From JAWLBR01 sp041687495 (lineage in GTDB: Bacteria; Bacillota; Limnochordia; DTU087; JAAYGB01): 54,628 nucleotides of DNA. The position numbers were made by a program, and so were the translations under genes. Of this stretch, positions 1 through 7,790 are shown in pieces. The first letter of the stretch is position 1. Each line of letters begins with the position of its first letter. The stretch is taken from assembly GCA_041687495.1 (NCBI GenBank), contig JAWLBR010000009.1:1-54628 (forward strand), given 5' to 3'. The notes below the pieces were generated by a model. It searched no databases, was not told the origin of the DNA, and worked only from the letters and a program-made list of their open reading frames with translations.

Positions 1-1347
1 GGAGGATTTGTTGGGAGGATGCTCCGTCGCATCGGAGGTGGTCCGCAAACTGAAGACGACAGCTTGGCGAAACTCCTGCAGTGGGATGTTCCCGCTGCGG
101 TGCGCAGGGTCTATGAGACATCACAGCAGTTCTTCCATCTGTTGCGTCCTTTCTGCAGCAGAGGAGGAGAGGGTGCAACCTTTGTCGTCGACAAATCCAC
201 AGCTCTAGACACTGTCCACTCAGAAGAGGTGTTCGGCGCCTACTCAACCCTGAACAAGGCTGTGGCTGGACTAGTGAAGTCTCTCCGGGCCGTCACCGAG
301 GAGCTGGCGGATCGTAAGGAAGACTGGGAGGAAGGCGAGACTTTTCACAGCGAAGCTAAAGCCTTGACCGGTAGAGTGGAGCAGTACCAGCACAACTTGC
401 AGTTCCTCTATGACGCCGATGAAGAGAACTATGTCTTCTGGTTGGAGCTGGCGGGTAAGTCTCGGACCCTGGTTAAGTTCTGTGCCGCGCCTATCGCCGT
501 GGCGTCAGAGCTTCAGGATGCGCTGCTTCAACACATGATTTCGGTCATATGTACCTCGGCTACTTTGACAGCTGCTGGGAAGTTTGACTACTATATCAAC
601 TCGTTGGGCTTACAGCCTGCAGGTAACGGAACTCCGGTTCCAGAGCCCTTAAATGGAGTGGTTATCGAGTCTCCGTTCAACTATGAACAGCAGGCGCTGC
701 TGTGCTTACCCTCCGATTTACCGGATCCAGGTGCCCGTGGCTCAGCCGGTGAACTCGCTACTTATCTATTGGATCTGCTGCCGGTGACCAAAGGTCGTGC
801 GTTTGTTCTTTTTACTTCGTACAGAATGCTCGAAGAGGTATACGGCTATCTAGACCGTGTCTTGCCGACGATGGGGATTTCTCTACTGCGGCAAGGCGAC
901 GGACCCCGAGGGGTGCTGTTGCGGGAATTTGTCCAAAGGGGTTCAGCGGTCCTACTTGGAACAGACAGCTTCTGGGAAGGGGTAGACGTGCCCGGGGAGG
1001 CTCTGTCTTGTGTGGTGATCGCCAAGCTGCCCTTCAAAGTACCGACCGAACCGGTGACTGCGGCACGGATCCAAGCCATCGAGAATCAGGGGCGCAGTTC
1101 TTTTCGAGAATACATGCTTCCCCAAGCAGTGATTAAGTTCAAGCAGGGCTTTGGCCGACTAATTCGCACCAAGACTGACCGGGGCGTTGTTATTGTTTGC
1201 GATCCTAGAATTTCATCTAAGCCGTACGGGCGTGTCTTTCTCCAGTCGCTACCCTCCTGTCGACAGGCTCAAGGTGATAGAGAACAGACAGTAGGTTACG
1301 TAAGCCAGTGGCTGGAAGCCCAAGTCAACGACCAAGGGAGGGGCTAG
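1..1347 (+). CDS. dinG: DinG-family ATP-dependent helicase, C-terminal part (5' end outside window)
   Basis: This is the C-terminal half of an XPD/DinG-type superfamily 2 helicase. The reading frame is open from base 1, so the first ATG at 19 is internal and the N-terminal part (Walker A, possibly a DnaQ-like exonuclease domain) lies upstream. Visible motifs are the CTSATL segment near residue 185, a VLFTSYRMLEEV strand opening the second RecA-like domain, the GTDSFWEGVDVPGE motif, and a QGFGRLIRT motif VI with arginine fingers followed by GVVIVCDPR. The family unwinds DNA 5' to 3' in repair. The helicase assignment is clear. Whether the full protein is DinG or the DnaQ-DinG fusion common in Bacillota cannot be told from this part. 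Confidence 0.88.
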   Translation, partial: GGFVGRMLRRIGGGPQTEDDSLAKLLQWDVPAAVRRVYETSQQFFHLLRPFCSRGGEGATFVVDKSTALDTVHSEEVFGAYSTLNKAVAGLVKSLRAVTEELADRKEDWEEGETFHSEAKALTGRVEQYQHNLQFLYDADEENYVFWLELAGKSRTLVKFCAAPIAVASELQDALLQHMISVICTSATLTAAGKFDYYINSLGLQPAGNGTPVPEPLNGVVIESPFNYEQQALLCLPSDLPDPGARGSAGELATYLLDLLPVTKGRAFVLFTSYRMLEEVYGYLDRVLPTMGISLLRQGDGPRGVLLREFVQRGSAVLLGTDSFWEGVDVPGEALSCVVIAKLPFKVPTEPVTAARIQAIENQGRSSFREYMLPQAVIKFKQGFGRLIRTKTDRGVVIVCDPRISSKPYGRVFLQSLPSCRQAQGDREQTVGYVSQWLEAQVNDQGRG

Positions 1348-1441
1348 CGCAACCGGGACAACGGTGGTGAGGTATACCCACAGCAGCCGTTGAATACAGA
1401 TAGACCAGATTTGGCGTGGAGCTCATCTTGGAGGTGAGAGC

Positions 1442-2266
1442 TTGCATCTGGTCATCAGTCTCGGTTCAAAGGGAAGAAAGCTGGCTGCACTTCTGCTGGT
1501 TCTTGCAGTTTTGGTGGGAGCACATCTACTTACGGATCAAGCGGTTATGGTGGTTAACACCTGGATTTCCTCGCGATTGGTGCCTATCTACAAAGTGGAT
1601 CGGCCGGAGAAGGTTATGTCGATTTCGTTTGATGCAATGTGGGGAACCGAATATACTGACGAACTGCTGGACATCCTCGACAAGTATCAAGTGAAGACAA
1701 CATTCTTCCTCGGCGGGTATTGGGTCGAGAAATACCCTGAGTATGTGAAGAAAATTCGCGCCCGCGGGCATGAAGTGGGAAACCACTCCTATTCGCATCC
1801 CCACATGAACAGCCTCAATCAAGCCGCAGTTCAGCGGGAGTTTGAGCGAAACCACGAGAATATCCGTCAGCTGATTGGTGAGGACCCATTTCTGTTTCGC
1901 CCTCCATTCGGGGAGTATAACAATACCGTCATTGAGACGGCCACTAAGTTGGGGTATTACACAATTCAGTGGAGCATTGACTCACTGGATTGGAAAGACG
2001 TCTCCGTTGACTATATCGTCAACCGAGTGGTGTCTAATGCTGGCCCCGGCGAGATTGTCTTGCTGCATAACAACGGTAAGAACACCTCTAAAGCCGTTGA
2101 CCGGTTTCTCCCCATGCTGCAGCAGAAAGGGTATAAGATTATCCCGATCTCTCAGTTGATTTACCGGGATAACTACTTCATCGAAAGCCATTCTGGGCTG
2201 CAGAGGCCAGTGAGAGTTCCCCAGCAGGATGGGAATCAGTCCACTCTGGGGAGGAATGGGCGATGA
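1442..2266 (+). CDS. Polysaccharide deacetylase, PdaB-like, membrane-anchored
   Basis: A 274-residue NodB-fold (CE4) protein with an N-terminal membrane anchor (residues 12-30), so the catalytic domain lies outside the membrane. Motifs are SFDAMWG with Asp64, the metal motif HSYSH at 115-119, RPP at 153-155, SIDSLDW, and LLHNN near the end. Substrates in the family are N-acetylated glycans such as peptidoglycan or spore cortex. The second Asp of the usual TFDDG motif is Ala here, as I recall for PdaB-type sporulation members. The TTG start at 1442 is set by a GGAGGTGAG ribosome site at 1430-1438. The stop overlaps the ATG of the next gene, giving a two-gene operon of deacetylase homologues. 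A weak sigma-E-like element (AATACAGAT at 1393-1401) lies upstream but is not convincing. Function in cortex formation is inferred. Confidence 0.85.
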   Translation: MHLVISLGSKGRKLAALLLVLAVLVGAHLLTDQAVMVVNTWISSRLVPIYKVDRPEKVMSISFDAMWGTEYTDELLDILDKYQVKTTFFLGGYWVEKYPEYVKKIRARGHEVGNHSYSHPHMNSLNQAAVQREFERNHENIRQLIGEDPFLFRPPFGEYNNTVIETATKLGYYTIQWSIDSLDWKDVSVDYIVNRVVSNAGPGEIVLLHNNGKNTSKAVDRFLPMLQQKGYKIIPISQLIYRDNYFIESHSGLQRPVRVPQQDGNQSTLGRNGR

Positions 2267-3249
2267 AAAGGCGATATGTATCCATAGTGCTGACTAAGTC
2301 TCAGCTGTTGCGGTATGCAGTCTTGGCGGTGTTGATATTAGCAATTGCGTCCAGTCCCATCTGGTTTAGGGCGGGAGCCAGGCTGTTGGCAGGAGTTGAG
2401 CCTGGTGTGACTTTGGCAGGCGTTTCCGTCGGTGGAAAGTTGGAGTCTGAAGTTCGGGCTCTAGTAGAGGAATTGGCGAAGGCCAGCGCATTCCTACCTA
2501 GGGACGCTGCCCTGAGGTCCAGTGGCGATGAGGTGATGCCGGCAGCTTCCGGGCGATATGTGGATGTTGGTGCAACCATCCGCAGAGTAATGACCGCTGA
2601 GCCTGACTCGCGGGTGGATTTGGTGACCCTTGAGATCACTCCTACGGTGGGGGAAAGGGCGCTGCAGCCCATCTACCAGGGGCCTACAGACTGCAAACGC
2701 ATGGCCTTAACAATCAATGTTGACTGGGGGCAAGAAGTCCTTCCGGGAATGCTGCAGGTGCTTGAAGCCAAGGATGTCAAGGTGACTTTCTTCTTGACAG
2801 GCCGATGGGCACAGAAGTTTCCCAAAGACGCTGCCTCACTGGCTCAAGCCGGTCACGAGATCGCAAACCATGGGCTGAAGCACGATCATCCAAAACAGCT
2901 GTCCGAATGGGACTTGACGAAACACATTGTAGACAACGGTGAAATCCTCCGAACGGTTACTGGGAAGTGCGCTCCCCTGTATGCTCCGCCATACGGAGAG
3001 GTGGACGCTCGCATCGCTGCGGTCGCAGCAAAGAATGGATACAAGACGATTATGTGGACGATAGACACGATCGACTGGCAGGATCCCAGTCCTGATACCA
3101 TCGTACAGAGGGTCGTTGGCAAAGCGGTTCCCGGCGGCATTGTGCTTATGCATCCCAAGGCAAATACCCTCAAGGCCCTCCCGTCCCTGATCGATCAACT
3201 GCAAGCCAAGGGATATGAGTTAGTGACAGTGTCCCAACTCGTGCAGTAA
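2263..3249 (+). CDS. ylxY: YlxY-like polysaccharide deacetylase family protein, probably catalytically degenerate
   Basis: A 328-residue protein with a transmembrane segment at about 16-36, a small N-terminal region containing PGVTLAGVSVGG (a motif also found in VanW/YoaR-like cell-wall proteins), and a C-terminal NodB domain (about 145-325). The catalytic Asp of motif 1 is replaced by Asn152 (TINVDWG), and the Arg of motif 3 is Ala (APPYG at 241-245). The metal histidines His203 and His207 and the IDTIDW and LMHPK segments remain. From memory, B. subtilis YlxY shows the same kind of change, so this is a family trait rather than recent decay. Start ATG overlaps the previous stop as ATGA. Position next to the M16 peptidase and YmxH matches the ylxY locus of spore formers. 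A non-hydrolytic glycan-binding role is possible. Confidence 0.82.
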   Translation: MKRRYVSIVLTKSQLLRYAVLAVLILAIASSPIWFRAGARLLAGVEPGVTLAGVSVGGKLESEVRALVEELAKASAFLPRDAALRSSGDEVMPAASGRYVDVGATIRRVMTAEPDSRVDLVTLEITPTVGERALQPIYQGPTDCKRMALTINVDWGQEVLPGMLQVLEAKDVKVTFFLTGRWAQKFPKDAASLAQAGHEIANHGLKHDHPKQLSEWDLTKHIVDNGEILRTVTGKCAPLYAPPYGEVDARIAAVAAKNGYKTIMWTIDTIDWQDPSPDTIVQRVVGKAVPGGIVLMHPKANTLKALPSLIDQLQAKGYELVTVSQLVQ

Positions 3250-3260
3250 GGAAAAATAAG

Positions 3261-3296
3261 AAGGCAGCAGACCCTGTTTCCAGAGACTGCTGCCTT
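3261..3296. terminator. Bidirectional terminator between convergent ylxY and GH18 genes
   Basis: Perfect 10-bp inverted repeat AAGGCAGCAG / CTGCTGCCTT (3261-3270 and 3287-3296) with a 16-nt loop. It has an A-rich 5' flank (GAAAAATAAG) and a short T-run after the 3' arm, so it could act on both converging transcripts. Confidence 0.75.
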
Positions 3297-3302
3297 TGAG
3301 GT

Positions 3303-4586
3303 CTACGCCCCTAACTTCGAGGCAATAACCCGCCACGAGTTGGGATCTTCTTGACCTAGACGCCAGAGGGCAATACCCTTAAGTCCGTACCTAGTGACGA
3401 TGTCGAGCTTGTAGCTGAGACTGGCTGCATTCTCGAACCAGATCTCGCGACCACCCGAGTGAGCATAAGGGGTCTTACTGGCAGCATCCCATTGAACACC
3501 GCTGCCTTCATTGGCGATGCGAACCGCCGCCTCGTAGTTGACTGTTGCGCCTTGCGCCGGTGCGCTCCAAGCGTAGCCATAGCCAGGTACACCTAGGATG
3601 ATCTTCTCTTTGGGCATCTGGCTCACGGCAAAGCGAGCGACCTGTTCTACCCAACCAGCCGATGCGATGGGTCCGGGGACTCCACCTCGCCAGTGTTCGT
3701 CATAAGCCATCAACATGACCTGATCCGCGTATCGCCCAATCTGAGCGTAGTCAAATGCACCTGACCAAGCCGAAGAGCGATCGTCAAAGGTCTTGGCTGG
3801 TATAGAAACAGTGGTCAGCAGTCCCAGCGGCTTGAGCTGTTCAGACAACTCCTTGATGAACAGCGTGTAGTATTCCCTTTCACTGGGGGCTACGTGCTCA
3901 AAGTCGATGTTGACACCACCTACGCCCCAGTCCCGCACTGTCTTCACGATGTTGGTGACAGCAGATCGGCGGGTGCTGGCATTGCGCAGAACGGAGGCAG
4001 CTATGCCTTGGCTGAACTCATGGGTTTGCTGATCATAGTTGCTGATCAAAACCAATGTCTTAAGCTTGGTGTTCTCGCCGACAAGTTTGAGCGTGTCCGC
4101 CAGCTGAGAGTTTGGGGTAGCGTTGACAACTTGCCCGTTAGCTGTTACTGAGAATGACCACGGTACTACTGTGGTCATCTGGTTGTGATTCTTCTGCAGT
4201 GACGTACGAGACGAGTTATTGCTGGACTCCATATAGTACCCGATTACCTCATGCTGCCCTGCCTGTACACTAGAGCCACCCTGAATGAGCATGCTTGCTA
4301 CCCATCCAGTGACGTCGGCGTCGGTCTTGACCTTGTACCAGCCGTTTTGCTCATCGAGGATTTCCACGGCGCTCTTTGGCGCCAGTGTTGAGATCCTGGG
4401 CTTGTCAGTACCGGGACCCTCCCGGAGCGTGGCCGGCGACTCTTTCACATAGCCAATGGATGTGAAGGCTTCCTCGGCAGAATTGCGAGCGTTCCAACCA
4501 GAGTCGGCACCGGGAGCTTGTCCGCCCAGCAGGCTAGAAAGATACAGTAAGATTCCAAGAAGTGCGACCAAAACTGTCTGAGACAT
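3303..4586 (-). CDS. Exported SH3-domain plus glycoside hydrolase family 18 protein (spore cortex-lytic type)
   Basis: A 427-residue protein with an N-terminal signal or anchor sequence (residues 4-22), a bacterial SH3 domain (about 44-103, with LREGPG and GWYKVK), and a GH18 TIM barrel (about 112-427). The barrel contains GGVNIDFEHV, VMLMAYD, LGVPGYGYAW and GIALWRLG. The catalytic acid is Glu230 with Asp228. The two other acidic positions of the DxxDxDxE signature are Gly223 and Asn226, as I recall for SleL/YaaH/YdhD-like spore peptidoglycan hydrolases. It probably cleaves N-acetylglucosamine linkages in cortex or cell-wall glycan during sporulation or germination. The start is supported by AAGGGAGGT 7 bases upstream on the minus strand. 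It converges on the ylxY pair. The exact substrate is not shown by the sequence. Confidence 0.85.
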   Translation of the reverse strand: MSQTVLVALLGILLYLSSLLGGQAPGADSGWNARNSAEEAFTSIGYVKESPATLREGPGTDKPRISTLAPKSAVEILDEQNGWYKVKTDADVTGWVASMLIQGGSSVQAGQHEVIGYYMESSNNSSRTSLQKNHNQMTTVVPWSFSVTANGQVVNATPNSQLADTLKLVGENTKLKTLVLISNYDQQTHEFSQGIAASVLRNASTRRSAVTNIVKTVRDWGVGGVNIDFEHVAPSEREYYTLFIKELSEQLKPLGLLTTVSIPAKTFDDRSSAWSGAFDYAQIGRYADQVMLMAYDEHWRGGVPGPIASAGWVEQVARFAVSQMPKEKIILGVPGYGYAWSAPAQGATVNYEAAVRIANEGSGVQWDAASKTPYAHSGGREIWFENAASLSYKLDIVTRYGLKGIALWRLGQEDPNSWRVIASKLGA

Positions 4587-5009
4587 GGCAACCTCCCTTC
4601 TGCGCCAGTGAGTTCAAAAAAACAAGAATAAAGGAAACATATAGACATATTCGACAAATAACTGCCCCTGCCTTTTGTCAACTTGAGCGTGCAGCTCCGT
4701 CTATTGGCTTAAGTGGAAAGATCCTCGCTGACTGTCAGGTACTGTCCCCCAACTGCAGGCAGGGTCTTTTGGGAACAGCAATGCCAATCGATACAGTCAA
4801 CGCCTATTATACCAGCTGGATGCCGATGAACGTATCCACTATATGAGGCAGGACAGGGGGGTTCTTGCATGTCACCCGATGAATGGTGGATGCGTAAGCT
4901 TTTCCCTGGACGGCGACGGGAAAGTGGTAGGAAAGTAAAAAGGAAGTAACTCGCCGCCTGCAGAAATAGTCCATGAACCAGAGAGATCATCCTGGCGGGA
5001 GGAAATAGC
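4587..5009. other. Divergent intergenic region (423 bp) between GH18 protein and M16 peptidase
   Basis: No convincing gene. It holds a minus-strand extended -10 element (TGG TATAAT at 4814-4806), a possible pair of tandem Spo0A-like boxes on the minus strand at about 4640-4656, a TTGACA on the minus strand at 4681-4676 without a matching -10, and the ribosome site of the M16 gene at 4995-5003. An imperfect inverted repeat (CTTTTCCC at 4899-4906 with GGGAAAG at 4918-4924) is also present. No clear promoter for the plus-strand gene was recognised. Confidence 0.5.
4806..4814 (-). promoter_or_regulatory. Extended -10 promoter, minus strand (GH18 gene)
   Basis: Minus strand reads TGGTATAAT, a perfect extended -10 (TGnTATAAT). 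The expected -35 position reads TACGTT, a poor match, as is common for extended -10 promoters. It would produce a leader of about 210 nt before the GH18 start. Confidence 0.4.
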
Positions 5010-6266
5010 GTGTACGAGAAGTCAAGTCTAGACAGCGGTATTCAGGTGATAACTGAGCGCATCCCCCATGTGCGGTCGGTGACAATCGGATTTTGGTTTC
5101 AGGTAGGTTCGAGGGATGAGCCTACGCAGCAGCAGGGGATAACCCATTTTATAGAGCACATGCTGTTTAAGGGGACGGCAAGCCGCTCGGCCAAGGAGAT
5201 CGCTGAAGCTATGGACGCCACCGGCGGCCAGCTGAATGCCTTCACCACCAAAGAACACACCTGCTACTACGCCCGGATGCTTGATCAGCACCTCCCTTTT
5301 GCAGTCGACCTGCTGGCGGATATGGTGCTTCACTCAAGGTTTGATCCCAGTGACATTGCCAAAGAAAAGGGAGTAGTGACAGAGGAAATCCGAATGTATG
5401 AGGATGCTCCGGATGAGTTGGTTCATGATCTCATTCTAGAGGCAGCTTGGGGCGCTCACCCCCTTGGCCGGAGTACTTTGGGTACCGTTGCCTCGGTACA
5501 AGCCCTAAGTCGGGATACTTTAGTGGATTTTGTCAACCAGCACTACGCGGCGGAGAACCTAGTGGTGGCAGCAGCCGGCAACGTCGAACATCAGCAGGTA
5601 GTTGATCTGGTGGCGGCGGCTTTTGCTGGTCTTCCACATCAAGCCATGAACCGAACAAACAGCTCTTTGAGCAGGCAGTCACAGGTTCTTGTCCGCTACA
5701 AGGACACGGAGCAGGTCCATCTGTGTGTTGGCAACGGAGGGGTTCCCCGTTCGGATCCCCATAAATACGCGATGTATATTCTGGACACCGTTTTAGGTGG
5801 GGGCATGAGTTCACGGCTCTTTCAGGAGCTTAGGGAAGAACGGGGTCTGGTGTATTCGGCTTACTCCTACCACAGCGGATTCCAAGAGACTGGCTTGTTC
5901 ACGGTCTACGCAGGCACCTCACCGGAGAATGCCGCTACTGTGCTGTCTCTAATCTATGGCGAGCAAGAGCATCTGTGCCGGGAAGGGATTAGTCAACAAG
6001 AGCTGCAGCGGGCGAAAGAACAGTTAAAGGGTGGCCTAATGCTGAGCTTAGAGAGTACAAGTAACCGCATGCACCGGCTAGCAAAAGCTGTTTTGTACCA
6101 GGAACAGATGCTTAACCCCGATGAGATCATCGCACGGATTGAAGCAGTGACTGCACAGGATGTTCGGGATGTTGCTCAGACAAGCTTTGCCCACTCACAG
6201 CCGGCCGTGGCGGCAATCGGGGCAATCGATGCTGCGGGCCTTGGTGTTTGCAGGCAGGAAGGGTGA
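5010..6266 (+). CDS. mlpA: M16 family zinc metallopeptidase (MlpA/YmxG)
   Basis: A 418-residue pitrilysin-family (M16B) peptidase. The inverted zinc motif HFIEH is at residues 46-50, with the distal glutamate pair EE at 125-126 in GVVTEEIRMYEDAPDE. The N-terminal half carries the active site, and the C-terminal half has the usual LGGGMSSRLFQELREERGLVYS segment that contacts substrate. Length is normal for bacterial M16B proteins. There is no signal peptide, so it is cytoplasmic. GTG at 5010 is chosen because a GCGGGAGGA ribosome site ends 6 bases upstream and homologues begin at this point. The ylxY-mlpA-ymxH neighbourhood matches B. subtilis. Its substrate is unknown. Confidence 0.92.
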   Translation: MYEKSSLDSGIQVITERIPHVRSVTIGFWFQVGSRDEPTQQQGITHFIEHMLFKGTASRSAKEIAEAMDATGGQLNAFTTKEHTCYYARMLDQHLPFAVDLLADMVLHSRFDPSDIAKEKGVVTEEIRMYEDAPDELVHDLILEAAWGAHPLGRSTLGTVASVQALSRDTLVDFVNQHYAAENLVVAAAGNVEHQQVVDLVAAAFAGLPHQAMNRTNSSLSRQSQVLVRYKDTEQVHLCVGNGGVPRSDPHKYAMYILDTVLGGGMSSRLFQELREERGLVYSAYSYHSGFQETGLFTVYAGTSPENAATVLSLIYGEQEHLCREGISQQELQRAKEQLKGGLMLSLESTSNRMHRLAKAVLYQEQMLNPDEIIARIEAVTAQDVRDVAQTSFAHSQPAVAAIGAIDAAGLGVCRQEG

Positions 6267-6275
6267 ACGGGGAAG

Positions 6276-6647
6276 ATGGACAAGCTCGACGAGATCTTTG
6301 CCAAGCAGAAACAGTTCGATGAGTTCTTGGCAGAGCAGCGGGGGCTGAACTTTGACACAGAGGCATGGATGCAAAAGGAAGTCCTAGCAATGGTTTCTGA
6401 GCTGGCAGAGCTGCTCGATGAAGTCAACTTCAAATGGTGGAAGAACCCCAAGCAGCTCGATGAGAACCGAGTCAAGGAAGAAGTGGTCGACCTGTTGCAT
6501 TTTTTCGTTAGTATGTGCCACAAGATCGGAATGGACAGTAACGAACTGTACCAACGCTACGTAGACAAGAATCAAGTGAACTTCGAACGGCAGCAAGGTA
6601 AGACAGATAAGCCTGGCTATGCGGTAAAGGAAATTCCGCACAAGTAG
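6276..6647 (+). CDS. Dimeric dUTPase-like (all-alpha NTP pyrophosphohydrolase) protein
   Basis: A 123-residue all-helical protein of the dUTPase_2/MazG-like superfamily. Magnesium-binding acidic motifs are seen in the first helix pair (EVLAMVSELAELLDEVNFKWWK, given here in part as SELAELLDEVNFKWW) and in the second (EEVVDLLHFFVSM). These match the ExxE and ExxxD ligands of dimeric dUTPases. The reaction would be dUTP (and dUDP) to dUMP, keeping uracil out of DNA. The gene starts 9 bases after the M16 peptidase stop, so it is probably cotranscribed. A broader nucleotide specificity is possible. Confidence 0.8.
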   Translation: MDKLDEIFAKQKQFDEFLAEQRGLNFDTEAWMQKEVLAMVSELAELLDEVNFKWWKNPKQLDENRVKEEVVDLLHFFVSMCHKIGMDSNELYQRYVDKNQVNFERQQGKTDKPGYAVKEIPHK

Positions 6648-6719
6648 GCTGACCCAGGCAAGTTTGGCCGCTTTTTTGCATAGGTTTTAGCATGCCTATG
6701 CCGAAAGGTGGCTTTTTTG

Positions 6720-7202
6720 ATGCGTAGATGGGCGTGGTGGCAAGCAGGTGTTTGTCTCGGGATTGTGAGTTGGCTGTCAATAGTGATCTGCCGGCCGATT
6801 TCCGTCTCCTCCGGCTATGGATACATAGACGCACTGCTGTTGCGGATTTTCCGTATTCCCTGGGGTGAGGTTAATCCCTATCTAAGCCGATACCAGCGGA
6901 TTGACTTCTGGCTAATCGGAGTGCTGCTGGGCCTGGTGGTGGCTGGTGCGCTGCCGGTGAGGGTAGAAGGTGGCAAAACCACTGACACCCTGAAGAAGAA
7001 GCACTCGAGATTGCAGGCGGTAGTCGGAGGTGTAGTGATGCTGGCTGGGGCCAGGCTGGCCGGGGGATGCACGTCTGGACACCTAATCGGCGGCTTAGCT
7101 CTCTTGTCTGTCTCAGGAATAGTGTTTGCCATCGGGGTGTTCATTGGCGGTATACCGGTGGCCAGATGGCTGACCGGACAGCACCGGGGAAGAAAGAGGT
7201 GA
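6720..7202 (+). CDS. YeeE/YedE-family transporter, first half
   Basis: A 160-residue membrane protein with about four hydrophobic segments (roughly residues 8-26, 62-82, 100-118, 125-145). It carries the sulfur-transport signature GARLAGGCTSGH near residue 115, with the cysteine thought to relay thiosulfate in TsuA/YeeE. The start ATG at 6720 is preferred over GTG 6708 because AAAGGTGG (6704-6711) then lies 8 bases upstream. It is followed in the same reading frame, after one TGA, by the second half at 7209. Together they cover a single YeeE-like protein. No sulfur-metabolism gene is adjacent, so the substrate (thiosulfate or another sulfur species) is inferred from the family only. Confidence 0.8.
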   Translation: MRRWAWWQAGVCLGIVSWLSIVICRPISVSSGYGYIDALLLRIFRIPWGEVNPYLSRYQRIDFWLIGVLLGLVVAGALPVRVEGGKTTDTLKKKHSRLQAVVGGVVMLAGARLAGGCTSGHLIGGLALLSVSGIVFAIGVFIGGIPVARWLTGQHRGRKR

Positions 7203-7208
7203 CGATTC

Positions 7209-7718
7209 GTGGGTATTTTTGGACTTGTCACGGGTTTTTTGCTGGGATTGGTTCTTAGGGAAGCAGGCTTTAGCCGGCCGGCGGCGATACGGGACATGTT
7301 GGCCCTCAGGGATCTTCACCTGGTTAAGATTCTGCTTACCGGTGTGGGTACGGCTGTGGTGTTGGTCTACACTACCACCGACTTGGTCTTTCTACAACCC
7401 TTTGTAAAGCCACTACATTGGGGAGTATTGATTGGCGGTGTGTTGTTTGGCGGCGGCCTTGCTGCTGCCGGGTACTGTCCGGGGACTGCCCTCATCGCCG
7501 TTGGCGAAAAGAGGGGGGAGGGGATGCTAGTTTTTGCCGCTGGCTTGATGGGAGTGCTCCTCTACGCTGCCTTGTACCCTGGTTTGCCCATAGCTCTGGG
7601 GTCTGGTGGGGTGCGCGTGACTGTGTACAGCATGTTTGCTCTGCCTCAAGGCGTGGTGGCTTTGGTAGCGGGGTTGGGAACATGGGTATTGAGTATTATC
7701 CTCACCAGATTTGGATGA
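7209..7718 (+). CDS. YeeE/YedE-family transporter, second half
   Basis: A 169-residue membrane protein with about five hydrophobic segments and the second family signature GGGLAAAGYCPGTAL, including its cysteine (about residue 90). It has its own ribosome site AGAGGTGA six bases before the GTG start. This suggests a genuine two-gene arrangement rather than a nonsense-mutated fusion, even though both genes are in the same frame and separated by only one stop and two codons. Two-subunit YeeE/YedE pairs are known in bacteria. The gene's last codons overlap the -35 of the next promoter. Confidence 0.8.
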   Translation: MGIFGLVTGFLLGLVLREAGFSRPAAIRDMLALRDLHLVKILLTGVGTAVVLVYTTTDLVFLQPFVKPLHWGVLIGGVLFGGGLAAAGYCPGTALIAVGEKRGEGMLVFAAGLMGVLLYAALYPGLPIALGSGGVRVTVYSMFALPQGVVALVAGLGTWVLSIILTRFG

Positions 7719-7739
7719 TAGCAGAGAATGTGGTATAAT
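7711..7739 (+). promoter_or_regulatory. Sigma-A promoter with extended -10 for the beta-rich secreted protein
   Basis: TTGGAT (7711-7716), 17-nt spacer, TGG then TATAAT (7734-7739). It combines a perfect -10, the extended TGn element, ideal spacing and a -35 with four of six matches. It lies over the stop of the second YeeE half and just before the 7791 gene. Confidence 0.8.
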
Positions 7740-7790
7740 AAGGTGAGCCCCAGGCTGCCCTAAGAGGTGGTACTGGGGTGTTATGCTTTT

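Noticed and set aside
846..1079. Minus-strand open frames inside dinG and many similar shadow frames in other genes
   Set aside because: They lie opposite strongly conserved coding sequence, lack ribosome sites and show composition expected from the complementary frame.
6678..6701. GCATAGG / CCTATGC hairpin as a terminator after the dUTPase gene
   Set aside because: There is no T-run after the stem and the next gene's ribosome site follows directly. It is left unassigned.
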